From the NCBI GenBank assembly GCA_047967505.1, contig CM106541.1: a stretch of 64,000 nucleotides of DNA. One strand, 5' to 3'. Source of the DNA: Dipteris shenzhenensis (lineage: Eukaryota > Polypodiophyta > Polypodiopsida > Gleicheniales). The notes under the pieces were generated by a model. The model searched no databases. It was given only the letters and a program-made list of their open reading frames with translations, and was not told the DNA's origin. Shown here piece after piece: positions 54,590 through 64,000 of this stretch (the stretch's first letter is position 1; each line of letters opens with the position of its first letter). A program made the translations under genes and the position numbers.

Positions 54590-55788
54590 TCATACAACAG
54601 GTGGGAGAGAAAGTACTCTATCCCTAGCCTCAACAATGTGGCAAAAAAGCCATGGTGGTGGTTTAAAATGCCACGACATCCCAAAAGGGGTCAAATGAAA
54701 AAATAATGAGCAGTCCCATGTCCTCATGAAGGATATAAGTCTCCCATGAGCTGCCAAAGAGGTGCCAAAGAGGTGCCTGTACACCGCTCCCACTGACTCC
54801 TGAGAGTGAAGATAATCTCCGCCCAAATGGAAGCGAGAGTGTCAGCCTCCGTGCATAAATGGCCCCCAAGGACAAAAGAACATCGCGAACACCATATCCG
54901 CCATAGAGTAATGCTGGAAATCACCTCCCAGGCTGACCCTGCAGGTGAAGTAGGCATGGAATCCTGAGCAGGTACAGGTACCAAAACTAAATCCTGCGGC
55001 TCCATGATGCTGACATCTGTGGGACCCCGTCTCTGGCGACACTGCATGAAGAAACCGTGGTCTCCTGGCTCTGACTCAAAGAGAGCAAAGGCTCAAGATC
55101 CTCTCCCCCATAGGGCAGCACCCCATGTCATCAGAAAGGACTCGGATGTAACATATGAGAACAACCTGAATATACCTGTCCATACCACTCTAGAGCTGGG
55201 GCAGCTCCATAAACAATGCTTACTAGATTCCTCTGCAAGCTGACAATGCATACACAAGGAGGGTCTACCCATCTGCTGAAGCCAAGTACCCACAAGTATA
55301 CCTCTATGTATAGTGAGCCAAAGAAAATAGGAGACTTTCCTGGCTCTACTGATGCCCCAAAAGTGAGTCCAGTAGCTCAACAAGAGCTCTGCAGTAAGTC
55401 CCTGTGCATGCCAATGTTGTGAGGCAGATGGTAGGTGATGAGAGTCTCTCTGCTGAAGCCTGTAACCTGCCCTCGTCGAGTACTGGAAAAAGGGAAGAGG
55501 ACGGCCGCCTGCCACCAGAGCAGGCCACGTCCACTCACCTGGGTCCCCAGCTCCGCGAGAGGTCGACCCTGAAAAATCCAAAGTCTCCATCTAGGATCCT
55601 CTGCAATGGTCAACCTGGAAGGATCTGTGGCCCATTCCTTACCCAGGCAACCAATGACCTTGACCCTCTGCCAAAGGAGCTCCTGTCGATCCAGGGGCTG
55701 AGTGGGATACAATCTGAGAGAGGAGTCCGACTCAAAATAAGTAAATGGTGCCGGTCCTAAACGAACTCCAATGCATAGCCCAGCCTCA
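54590..55788 (-). pseudogene. LINE-B2 ORF2 C-terminal region
   Basis: WRLWIFQGRPLAEL, STRAGYRLQQRDSHH, FLWLTIHRGILVGTWLQQMG, a finger CMHCQLAEESSKHCLWSC (C-x2-C-x8-H-x4-C, 55250-55200), FLMTWGAALWGRGS, then WEVISSITLWRIWCSRC and the family-B end PPPWLFCHIVEARD..LSLPPVV. Three or four frameshifts. Confidence 0.85.
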
Positions 55789-57286
55789 CTAAAACAACCT
55801 AACAAAGGCTGGATCTGTAAGCATATCCCTCCACTCCTGAGGAATAGCTCTCATGATCAGTAATCTGGTGGCAGCAATCTGTCTAAGTGGCCCGTGTCTC
55901 TCTCTGATCTCCTCCTCTGACATCTCCACACCTCCCCTGAACCAATCTCCAACTGTCACAACCCCCTCAGCATGCCATCTGGCCAAGGGAGTCCTAAGTT
56001 CTGTACCAGGGGAAGATCCTAGATACCGAACCAGGGGGTTATGATAAAGTGGCTGTCGAGCAATTTGCTCTCTGGAGGAGGGAACTGCTCTGATGAGGTG
56101 CTGTCGAAAATGATCCCATATCTGAATAAGCCTTTTCACAAGTGGTGAGGAAGGCTGAGAATGCTGGTCCGCCAGGAAGATCCAACTCACTCTACCTGCC
56201 CACTGGCCTGCCGCTCTAGGGGTGCACTGGTGCATCCCATGCAATAAGAACTGCTTCCACGGCTGATCTCCTAGAGTCAAACCTCTAACAAGAAGTTTGA
56301 CTAAAAGGGCTCTGCTCTGCATCTCAGGATCAAGAACCCCAAATCCTCCCTGTGAGGAAGGTAAAGTGATAGTATCCCATGAAACCCTGGCCCTAGTGTC
56401 CTCAGAACCGTCGCCACCACTCCACAGAAAGTTCCGGAGCAATCTCCTCACCTGACGGATCAAGTCAGCATGAAAGCACCAACATGACGCAACGTACCAC
56501 ATAGTCGCTAGTAGAACCTGGTTGAGTACCAGCGCTCTTCCGACCAAAGAGAGTCTAGCCGTACTCCAGTAGGCTAGCTTTCTCCGGATACTCTCAAGAA
56601 CTGGAGAAAATTGTTGAGTCGGAGACACCTCAATGCCAACCTGGAAGCCTAGATATCTCGTGGAGGTGCCTCTGGGAATCCATACAAAGCCTCTGTCTCC
56701 TCCCCATGCTGGGGTATCCTGCTGAGCTCCAGTCCAGATGCCTTTTGATTTGTTTCAATTGACAAGCCCCCCTGAGGCTAGGCAGAACTTGTCAATTGAA
56801 TCCGCAGCAGTAGCGAGACTAAACGCATCTCCTCTGACTGTCAGTGCCGTGTCGTCAGCAAACTCAGTGTCCAGAAGCTCTTGCTCCTGCCGGATAGGCA
56901 GATGGAGGCCCAAAGTGCCATGACTGGTAGCCTGCATAAAGTATCCCATAGCCTCCGCTACGAAAAGGAAAAGGTAAGGTGCAAGTGGGCATCCCTGTCG
57001 TACCGATCTGGATAGCTGAAAAGCCGGTCCTCTGCCTCCACAGACCACCATCCTGCTAGAAGAGTGGGAGTAAAGTGAGGAGACCCAGGAAATCCATCTA
57101 TCACTGAAGCCTAGCCTCCTCATAGTGCCCTCTAAGAAACCCCAGTCCACCCTATCATAAGCCTTCTCAAAATCGAGAAGAAGAACTGCAATCTCCTGCT
57201 GACTCTCCTTCGCCCAGTGAGTGGCCTCCCAAAAAGTAAAGATTTTTTCCAAGATACTCCGATCTTGGACAAATCCTGTCTGAGTA
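55789..57286 (-). pseudogene. LINE-B2 ORF2, RT to middle
   Basis: 57252-56755: WEATHWAKESQQEIAVLLLDFEKAYDRVDW, VRQGCPLAPYLFLFVAEAM and an intact FADDTAL catalytic motif, ending GGLVN at a frameshift. 56628-55789: a 279-codon frame from LESIRRKLAYWSTARLSL through GGFGVLDPEMQSRALL to DPAF. It is the better-preserved family-B RT of the two in the window. Confidence 0.87.
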
Positions 57287-58130
57287 TTGTTGATTCCTCA
57301 AATGTCTTTGATACATTGTCGTCTCTCTTTCAATCGCCCACAAATCCAGAGCAGCCAATGCAGAGTGTTGTGCCATACACTTCTACCAGTGCACATCCTC
57401 CTCCAATAGTTCCTGCTCAGCCTGATATGCCTTTAGTTGATGATCATGCTATTGAGCAGGCAGTTGCACTGGAGAGTGCTGTCATTAAACAGCAAAAAAT
57501 CAGTCCCGAGATGGCTTTTGGACACACTCAGGGACAGCAAACAAGCTGAGCCTTTGCCAGCCCGCACTAGAGGTGCGCATAAATAGATGCATGGCGACTA
57601 TTTGGCTGTAGCTTTGGTTGCTTCTGCTTGCAATGAGGAACCTTTATGTCACAAGGATGCCTTTGACAGCAAGGAATGGATGGATGCCATGAAGGCTGAG
57701 CTTGGATCCATTCATGCCAACAACACTTGGGAGTTGTGTTACTTGCCAGCAGGCAATCGTGCCATTGGCACAAAGTGAGTCTACAAGGTGAAAAGGAAAG
57801 CTAATGGCAGTGTTGACCGCCTCAAAGCCCGCTTGGTTGCAAAGGGATATGCACAGCAGCACGGCATTGATTTTGAGGAGACCTTTGCTCCCACCTCACG
57901 CATTACTACTATTAGGTGTGTTATTGCTAAGGCATCTCATCGGCATTGGGAGGTTCATCAGCTGGACATCAAGACTGCCTTCCTTCATGGTGATCTTCAA
58001 GAAGAGGTCTATGTCACTCAGCCACCTGGTTTTGAACAATTAGGTTCCGAAAATATGGTTTGCCAGCTCAGAAAATCCCTCTATGGCTTGAAGCAAGCAC
58101 CTTGGGCATGGTATGCGAAGATACATACAT
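57287..58130 (+). pseudogene. Copia-2 linker and reverse transcriptase, first part
   Basis: A variable linker, then W-type RT start (AFDSKEWMDAMKAEL, NNTWEL), KARLVAKGYAQQHGIDFEETFAP, LDIKTAFLHGDLQEEVY and SLYGLKQAPWAWY at 58110. Stops at 57547, 57585 and 57778 (the W of K-W-V-Y reads TGA). Confidence 0.87.
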
Positions 58131-59240
58131 TTTGACAGCCCGTGGCTTTCAGAATGGGAGGCCACTCTTTATGTCCGAAAGAGTGCATCAGAATTTTTTA
58201 TTCTGATTTTATATGTGGATGACATGCTTATCACTAGGCCAGATATGGAACAAATTGCAGATTTCAAGGCTGATTTACAGAAGTCTTTTGCCATGACACA
58301 TATGGGCCGGTTGCACTATTATTTGGGTATACAGTTTGCATATGTTGACGGGGGTATAATGATGAGTCAGTCCAAGTATAATGGACAGCTCCTTGATCGC
58401 TTCCAGTTCGAGGATTGCAAGCCAGTTTCTACTCCATTGGAGCATGGCTTTTGTTTCTCCTCCGAGGATGGAGTCAGCCATTTGATGCATCCCTTTATCA
58501 GCAAGTTGTTGGTTGCCTCATATATCTTGTCATACCCGGCTTGATCTTCAATATGCCATTTCCCAGCTCCAGTAGGTACATGAACAAGCCTATTACACCG
58601 CATTGGCAAGCAGTGAAATGGGTCTTTTGATACTTGAAGGCCACACAGCATTTGGGTTTATTCTATGGTTTAGAGGCCCCACTTGTTTGCATGCATTCAC
58701 AGACAACGACTAGGCAGGATGCTACGACACTAGGGTGTCACACAGCGGAAATTGTTTTATGCTTGAAGCTTCATGCATCTCTTGATTCAGCAAGAAGCAG
58801 CCTACACTTGCCACATCCAGTTGTGAGGCTGAGTACACAGCAACTTTCACAGCTACAGTAGAGTGCGTTTGGCTTTGCAAGTTACTTGCAAATCTTGATA
58901 TCATTTAGTCCAACTCTACTACAATCTACACTGACAACCAGAGTGCTTTGGCGGTTGCTAGAAACCCAATGTTTCATGCGCGCACAAAGCATATTAAAGT
59001 CCCCTATCACTATGTTCGAGAGCGACTGTCTGGTGGAGACATCCAGTTGTCCTATGTTCCCACCGAGGACAACTTGGCAGATCTTTTCACGAAAGCTTTA
59101 CCGCGTCCCAATTTTGAGGCATTTCGGCATGCTTGGCTCCTTTTGTTACGTGAGGGATCACTTTGTACATATCATAGGTTGCTATATCCCTCTGGGACGA
59201 ATATGTGCAACCATGATTTAGTTTCCAGGTATTCCTAAGA
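58131..59240 (+). pseudogene. Copia-2 reverse transcriptase end and RNase H
   Basis: ILYVDDMLI (RT catalytic motif, about 58208-58234), MGRLHYYLGIQ, then decayed RNase H with IYTDNQSALAVARNPMFHARTKHIKV (58930-59010) and VPTEDNLADLFTKALPRPNFE. Multiple frameshifts between 58540 and 58900. Confidence 0.85.
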
Positions 59241-59279
59241 TATTTCCATGATACTTCAGCCATACCATGGAGAGGGGTT

Positions 59280-59512
59280 TGTTAGCACTTAGCCCTGGTA
59301 TGAGCCTTGTAGGTCAGGTCAACTCTATGAGTTGACTTCTTTGGTCAACCATATGGTTGACTTGGGGGCACCCTTTGTATTTTCCTCTTATCCACTTGAG
59401 CAGTACTACGTTTGCTCCAGCTTATTGTTTGCTTCCCGCACTCCACTCCTGTTCCATTGCTTCCTGCACCCAACACCATGTTATATAGCGTTAGGGACTA
59501 GTTACACTAACA
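59280..59512 (+). repeat. Copia-2 3' LTR
   Basis: 233 bp from TGTTAG to CTAACA (inverted ends), preceded by a GGAGAGGGG purine tract. Two palindromes (59318-59336 and 59344-59361) contain four TTGACY W-box cores. The matching 5' LTR is not in the window. Confidence 0.8.
59318..59361. promoter_or_regulatory. Paired W-box palindromes in the copia-2 LTR
   Basis: GTCAACTC-TAT-GAGTTGAC and GTCAACCATATGGTTGAC. Read on both strands they give four TTGAC(C/T) cores, the binding site of WRKY stress transcription factors. They lie in the U3 part where LTR promoter elements sit. Function is inferred from the motif only. Confidence 0.5.
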
Positions 59513-59559
59513 GATGAAGAGCCAATTGAGGATGCTATTCTCCATACGATTAGAGTAAT

Positions 59560-60560
59560 CGGATTCAAGAATGGCTGATAATAAATAGATCCTCACCCCT
59601 CTCTTGTCATGAGTAACCCATGGCATCTTTGGATTTATGGTGGATGCCCAATCCATCATGTACCATGGGATCATGGAGAGTGGCTATGGATGATGCAGCA
59701 TCTCCCTAAAGGCCACTTTCATTCTTTGACTACATAGGAATGCTGGACGAGGCCAACTTCTGAGCCTGATACCCACCCAGGATACCTATGGCATCACTCT
59801 ACCCATGCAGCCTCACTTTTTGAGACGAGAGACACTTCCTAGCTCTCCCAGCACGATGCACTCCTGGTAAGACCTGGAGACAGGCTTTTGGTATAGATCC
59901 CAAATGCCCATGGTGCCTTGCAGCTTTAGAGTTTTGCTCATCCTTGCATTTGGGTTAACAGAGGTGCCCAGAGGTTTTGGCAGGGTTGCACTTGTTTGGC
60001 AAGATGAGGAGGGGTACTTGTTCCATCACTTGGCAATTTATGGCCTAGCTGACACAGTCAGGTTTTCAGATTCCTTACGAAGGAGCAAATATAAGGCAGG
60101 CCCATTCTCATAATCAAAGAGACCATCAGCTTATCACTCTCGATGCCAGCCTTGTTTCTTTGCGCAGGTCAGTCTCCTATAGACTCAGCTGAGAGATCTT
60201 TGACAATCTTACTGCATGGCAAATTTAAGACCCAGATGCAAAGAGGCCTTTTGATGGCACTCAGACTTCTGCATCTCAGTCATTCTCAATGATCAGGCAT
60301 AATAATTGTACAGACCCTCGTGGCCTCTTTGGAGCAGGATTCACATGCCGCAATGGCCACGAGTGCTGCCTTCATGAGAGAGTGTTAACAGGGTTTCTTT
60401 TGCACATATATGGCCACAGGGCCTTCATGGTACTTCCACTCTCCGGATTGGCTACTACAGCTTCATTTCTTTATGCATGCTTTTGTATGATGCTCTTACA
60501 GGATTTTACCCTGTTTCTATGTAGTTTGGTCTACAAAAGAAGAAGACAGAGCATTTTTCT
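59560..60560 (+). pseudogene. Strongly decayed LINE ORF2 C-terminal region
   Basis: WHLWIYGGCPIHHVPWDHGEWLWM (59625-59690) aligns with WRLWLYGGVPIRYLQWDPGEWEWI. FGIDPKCPWCLAALEFC (59888-59935) aligns with the finger FGADPTCPRCLSASE. Near 60220, CCCAGATGCAAAGAGGCCTT matches the CCAGATGCACAGAGGCC of ..RARCTEA... Frames are destroyed. It is one of the oldest LINEs here. Confidence 0.7.
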
Positions 60561-60749
60561 TCAACCTACCATGCACAAAGCCCCAAGAAGAGTTGCAACA
60601 GCAGATTAGGACATCTCTATATTGGATGTGATGCTTCAGCATAGATGATCAAAAGTTTAATACCGCCCTCAATAATTACCACACTTGAAATTAGGCTAGT
60701 ATTCTCTTTTCAAATTGATTATAGATAATACCAAAACAGATAATTTTAC
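60561..60749 (-). other. Probable intron downstream of the exon
   Basis: Starts with the donor GTAAAA on the minus strand. No next exon was found before the decayed LINE at 60560. Confidence 0.35.
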
Positions 60750-60903
60750 CTCTTGAGCAGTTCCTGTTGAAGAAAAAGACATCCATTCTGACTTGTTGAG
60801 TGCTAAACTTGGTAAGACTTCATCATGCAATTTTGGCAGAAGCACTGCCATTTCTTCATACATGGGCTTCCCAATGTAATCGATGCATCCAAGAGTCATT
60901 GTC
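60750..60903 (-). CDS. Exon encoding the end of a cyclic-nucleotide phosphodiesterase-like catalytic domain
   Basis: On the minus strand a 154 bp exon is framed by a good acceptor (TTTTCTGATTTCAG at 60904-60917) and a donor (GAG|GTAAAA at 60749-60744). It reads TMTLGCIDYIGKPMYEEMAV then LLPKLHDEVLPSLALNKSEW and MSFSSTGTAQE, with no stop. The pattern (x-L-x-x-I-D-Y-I-x-x-P-x-Y-E-x-x-A-x-L-L-P..L..L..N+..W) is that of the last helices of class I cyclic-nucleotide phosphodiesterases. It contains no metal-binding residues, which lie in earlier exons not found here. Land plants are known to carry this domain in CAPE-type genes (adenylyl cyclase plus PDE) of lineages with motile sperm; that link is inference. 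Neighbouring exons would lie across transposon-filled introns. It could instead be an isolated gene fragment. Confidence 0.55.
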
Positions 60904-61439
60904 CTGAAATCAGAAAATATAATCTTTGATAAGCAGAACTCCAGTTGTGATCCTCAATTGACATACTGTTTTGCATTACTGGCCACAATTCTCACACATC
61001 AAATTACCTGATTGCTATTATTAGAAGACAAGATGTAATACGTAAAGTACTTCCGCTATCAACAAGTAAAGTAAACAGACTTCTGCTATCAGAAAAGACA
61101 CGAAAATTCATAGTAGGCCAAATTTGTAGGGGCACGTTTAAAAGCAATCTTGTCCTTTCGTGAGCAGATTGTTTGTAGTTTCCCAAGTGATAGAGCCTTC
61201 AAATGGGGCAGCAAATACCTTACTAACACAATAATTTAAACTGCTGCTTATGTTACAAGTTAACCATCATGTGCAACTTGCTTGACCATTTCTATCTCCA
61301 TTATATTTTTATTTGCCTTTTCTAATTGTCAATCCCTTACCTCCTCGCTTGCATTACCCCATCTTACATCTATACTGAACTTCTCTTTCATTCTTTTTGA
61401 AGGCTCCTATATCATGCATAGAAATGGATACTAGACTTA
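60904..61439 (-). other. Probable intron, no further exon seen
   Basis: AT-rich minus-strand sequence upstream of the exon, with no block resembling the preceding part of a phosphodiesterase domain (the HD-type metal motifs or the Q-bearing purine pocket). The 60-codon frame at 61004-61186 has no recognisable domain. Confidence 0.35.
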
Positions 61440-63430
61440 GTTCATGTCTTCCACTTTTGTTGATACTCTAGTTCATTTGAAGAGGGCATTGAGTCCCGCT
61501 GGCAAGAGATATCCTGTATCTAGTGGACTTTTGCACCCTCACTTATGCCACGAGAGGTTCAGAAAGGGCAGCTGCTTCCATCACTACATCTCGAAAGCAA
61601 TTCCAAACTTCTACCTCCCACCGATAAGGATTGTTATCTGGAACATTAATGGTTTCGGTGGTGCTGCTCATCATCGCCAAAGACACTTGCTATGCAATCA
61701 ATTGCATCCGCAATTCTCAAGGTAACCCTTTGAAATTTGTTCTATCACAAAGGTAGCACATCAAAAACTGTCTCTCTTGGCATTTGAGATGATTTGAAGG
61801 CACGTACATGAAAAACACCAGGATCAGAGAGCATTATGCGGACTTCTATACAACATTCTACAGGTCCGATTCAATGTCACAACTTCACAGCCAGGGATGT
61901 TGCCAAAGACTCGTGTTAGCCTGCTCGTTGCCTAGTATCAGGGAGGGGGGAGGATGAGATCTAAAAATTCATTGAGCATAAAATGCTAGAGGCTCTTCAC
62001 AACTTGCTTTCTAGAAATGTTTTAACACCTAATGTCCTTTTGATACTTTTCATAGCAGCCTTGAAATCTTACTGACAAAGACATAAACGATGATTCTTGA
62101 GAGGCTTTTATACCTAGGTCATTGGTGACAAATCTCTATATAGGTAGCATCCACCATATTTAAAGAGCAAGGAATCATTCCTCCTTATGGCTATGGAAAC
62201 AAATCACCCTTTTAAGGACTGCTTATAAAATCAATAATACTTTGACTTTGGCCCTTCCTTGTTGCCCTTATCCCTGAGATTCTAATAGGTTTTGGGCTCA
62301 ATAGAGATCTCATTATTTTGCCATCTTGCTTTTGGACCTTGACAAAGCATATGATCCAGTTGATTGTGTTTCCTCAAGGATACAGTTCATACAATACGTT
62401 CTTTGACTTTTGTGTAAAAGGCGTCTCAACTTTATACTGCACATGTCATAGTGTAAATGATGTGACCATGCGAGGAATCAAAGGCAATCCTTCAAGTTTC
62501 AAGAATCACCCATTGGGGTCACGGTGTCAACTTCATCTGGCCAATTGATCAGCTATCTTGGTTTGTCAAATTGGAGTTGGTCTCTCTTCTCCTCAATATT
62601 CACTACACAAATAAAGAGCATCCACTACTTGGGTGTTGCTGCAGACTACTTGACGCGTTGCCCCTTTGCTGGTGCAAATCAGGCAAATAGCAAGGGGAAA
62701 ATCAGCAAATGCATGGGTCACATACGCATGCCTATTCAAAATTATGTTTGGATTCTTATCTATGCCATAGCAGCATTCCAATAAAAAAGAAAGAGAGGCC
62801 AGCATGGATGGATAACTGTGTAAAGTAACGGAAGTTGGGTGAATTATGCCTCCCTTTTGTTAGGCCCAAAAAACCATAAATATTTAAGCAAACAACCATT
62901 CATCATCTATGAGTTGAATGTACCTTATTGGGCCCATTCATAGGCTGAGTTAAACCCCCACCTATTACTGCCTATACAATAGGCCGATGGGTAATTAGCC
63001 TACCTAAGAAATATCTTCACTACTAGACATGTCAACTACTTGATGGAGATTCCTTTCATGGTGGATCTATCACAAATCTTCCAAAAGAATGTCAGATATG
63101 TCCATTTCTTAGAACAATGTCTAGTCATTGGCTTGGAAGACTCTCAAATGGAATAAAGACAAATTCCTATGCTGATGATGGCCTATTACTTGATGTTATT
63201 GAAACCATGGCTATTTTCGGGATCATCTACGCCTTAATGATCGGCAAGTTCAAGTGCACATGGATTCTTTGAAATTGACCACACTTATTTGTATAGCCCA
63301 TGACAATCATATAACCACCTTCATAAAAATATGCAGGCAGGCCATAGAGCAACAAACCACATCAGCCCCATAGACACTAGCCAGAATATTGCTAGATATC
63401 ATTCATACTCTCAGAGGCAAATGGGACAGA
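61440..63430 (+). pseudogene. Strongly decayed LINE, endonuclease to tail
   Basis: RIVIWNINGFGGAAHHRQRHLL (61627-61690) matches the endonuclease start RIASWNIQGLGGIPHRRRRQLI. LLDLDKAYDPVDC (62325-62365) matches LLDFEKAYDRVDW. A MRGIKGNPSSF..GSRCQL block (62460-62540) matches the region before RQGCPLAP. SYADDGLLL (63168-63195) is the catalytic ADD motif. Near 63360-63420, CTAGCCAGAATATTGCTAGA aligns with the tail. Heavily mutated and shortened; between about 62560 and 63150 alignment is poor. Confidence 0.7.
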
Positions 63431-63436
63431 CTCTAA

Positions 63437-64000
63437 GGAGACTTCGATCATGCTAGGTGCAAGAGGGAGTATTTTATTAGTATATGGGAACCGTCCGCGA
63501 GAACCGTCACTTTTTCAAAAGACGAGCTGCAGCAGCTGCAAAAGGATTTGGAGCATGAGTGTTCCACTACTCTCTTCGCGCGCATCCATGGCTCCCACCC
63601 CTCTAGGTCACAAGCTAGAGATTGGATGCTTGCGGCACTTCCCCAGGAGCTCGCCCCCCACCTTAAGGATGTTCGTTTGTTGGGACGAGGTTTCTTTCAA
63701 GTGTGCCTAGATTCCCTGGACGTCACGAGAGACCTGCTACAGGCCGGTTTTCTTTTTCTAGGCTTCAGGAGGATTTTTTTGTTTCCCTTTCAACTGGGCT
63801 TTGACCTAGTTGAAGAGGACAAGCAGGGAGTTTCTGTTTTCATCAGATTCCCTAGTCTTCTCTCAGTTTATCACCGGCTACTTTCAGTTATTGGCGAGAG
63901 GTTTGGTGTGGTAGCAGAGATCCCCCCTCTTCCTGGTGAACCCTCTTCGGCTGCTGAGGCGGTCAGGATGGATGGGGTACCTAGGGTTAGGGTCATTGTC
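63437..64000 (+). CDS. LINE-10 ORF1, N-terminal part (DUF4283-like), runs off the window
   Basis: A continuous open frame of 188 codons to the window edge without a stop. It includes TVTFSKDELQQLQKDLEHEC, RDWMLAALPQELAPHLKDV, LLGRGFFQVCLDSLDVTRDL, GFDLVEEDKQGVSVFIRFPS, LLSVIGERFGVVAEIPPLPG and VPRVRVIV. This is the DUF4283-type RNA-binding domain of plant LINE ORF1 proteins, expected to be followed by a CCHC knuckle beyond the edge. No ATG lies at the natural start; the first in-frame ATG is internal (RDWM, about codon 56), so the true start may use a non-ATG codon or be lost. LINE-1 has the same flanks with this domain deleted. Confidence 0.75.

Larger units (their letters stand above)
54556..57286 (-). 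mobile_element. LINE-B2: 5'-truncated family B LINE
   Basis: A minus-strand family-B copy, from the shared 3' end (minus ..CACTTTTCTGTTAA) to a truncation inside the RT (..GACAGGATTTGTCCAAG) at 57286. TTGTT flanks both sides (54550-54554 and 57287-57291), a possible short TSD. Copia-2 continues on both sides. Like LINE-B1 it lacks a poly(A) tail. Confidence 0.87.
53477..59512 (+). mobile_element. Copia-2: decayed Ty1/copia element, 5' part missing
   Basis: Contains pre-integrase, integrase, RT and RNase H parts in copia order, a polypurine tract and one 3' LTR; gag, protease and the 5' LTR are not in the window. LINE-8 abuts its left end and LINE-B2 splits it between integrase and RT. Many stops. 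Protein motifs differ from Copia-1, so it is another lineage. Confidence 0.85.

Noticed and set aside
62620-62790. Possible gypsy integrase fragment (ADYLTRCPFA)
   Set aside because: One short block only, no neighbouring integrase motifs; probably chance within decayed sequence.
1-64000. tRNA genes, rRNA, CRISPR arrays, bacterial operons
   Set aside because: None seen. TGGTATCAGAGC matches are primer sites of LTR elements, not tRNA genes; direct repeats are LTRs or local duplications.

Overview
This is a transposon graveyard from the nuclear genome of a land plant. Almost every recognisable coding stretch belongs to a retrotransposon: plant L1-type LINEs (at least two families, here called A and B), a Ty1/copia element of the Tork/Tnt1 type, a second decayed copia, Ty3/gypsy elements of the Tat type (dual RNase H) and of the chromovirus type, and a miniature LTR element (TRIM). 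Initiator-Met-tRNA primer sites, LTR lineages and LINE proteins are all typical of plants. The only host-gene signal I can support is one short minus-strand exon (60750-60903) resembling the C-terminal part of a cyclic-nucleotide phosphodiesterase catalytic domain. In land plants such domains are known from CAPE-type genes of lineages with swimming sperm, which would fit a fern, lycophyte, bryophyte or cycad/Ginkgo-type genome with very long introns. That placement is an inference.

Layout. 1-4287: decayed LINE pieces in both orientations; one is split by a complete TRIM (1629-2517, TSD AGAGC); also a ~160 bp duplication and no clear gene. 4288-12313: LINE-1 (plus, family A) with 5'UTR, ORF1 remnant, ORF2 and poly(A), interrupted by the 5'-truncated LINE-2 (7948-9757, minus). 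12437-19045: two copies of a ~350 bp tandem repeat split by a complete copia element (12773-18670; LTRs differ at 1 of 170 positions; coding region has a frameshift and two stops). 19384-27459 and 40519-41280: Tat-type gypsy remnants with three LTR copies. 27473-40518: LINE-6 (minus) inserted in the Tat element with a 13 bp TSD. LINE-6 is split by a chromovirus (30328-36879, minus), which is itself split by a LINE fragment (33250-33997) with a 12 bp TSD, so the nest is four elements deep. 41281-48378: LINE-7 (minus) split by the family-B LINE-B1 (42404-47109, plus). 48379-53476: LINE-8 (plus), head-to-head with LINE-7. 53477-59512: decayed copia-2 split by LINE-B2 (54556-57286, minus) and ending in a 3' LTR. 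59513-63430: very decayed LINEs flanking the phosphodiesterase-like exon. 63437-64000: an intact start of a LINE ORF1 running off the edge.

How the parts work together. LINE ORF1 (DUF4283-like domain plus CCHC zinc knuckle) binds RNA; ORF2 (endonuclease, reverse transcriptase, CCHC tail) nicks the target and copies the RNA. In three family-A copies the ORF1 stop and ORF2 start overlap as ATGA, suggesting coupled translation. No copy in the window appears fully autonomous. Two LINE copies look like template-switch chimeras, and the LINE-7/LINE-8 junction looks like a breakpoint joining two unrelated loci. No tRNA, rRNA, CRISPR array or bacterial feature was seen. LINE names are labels for this report only.
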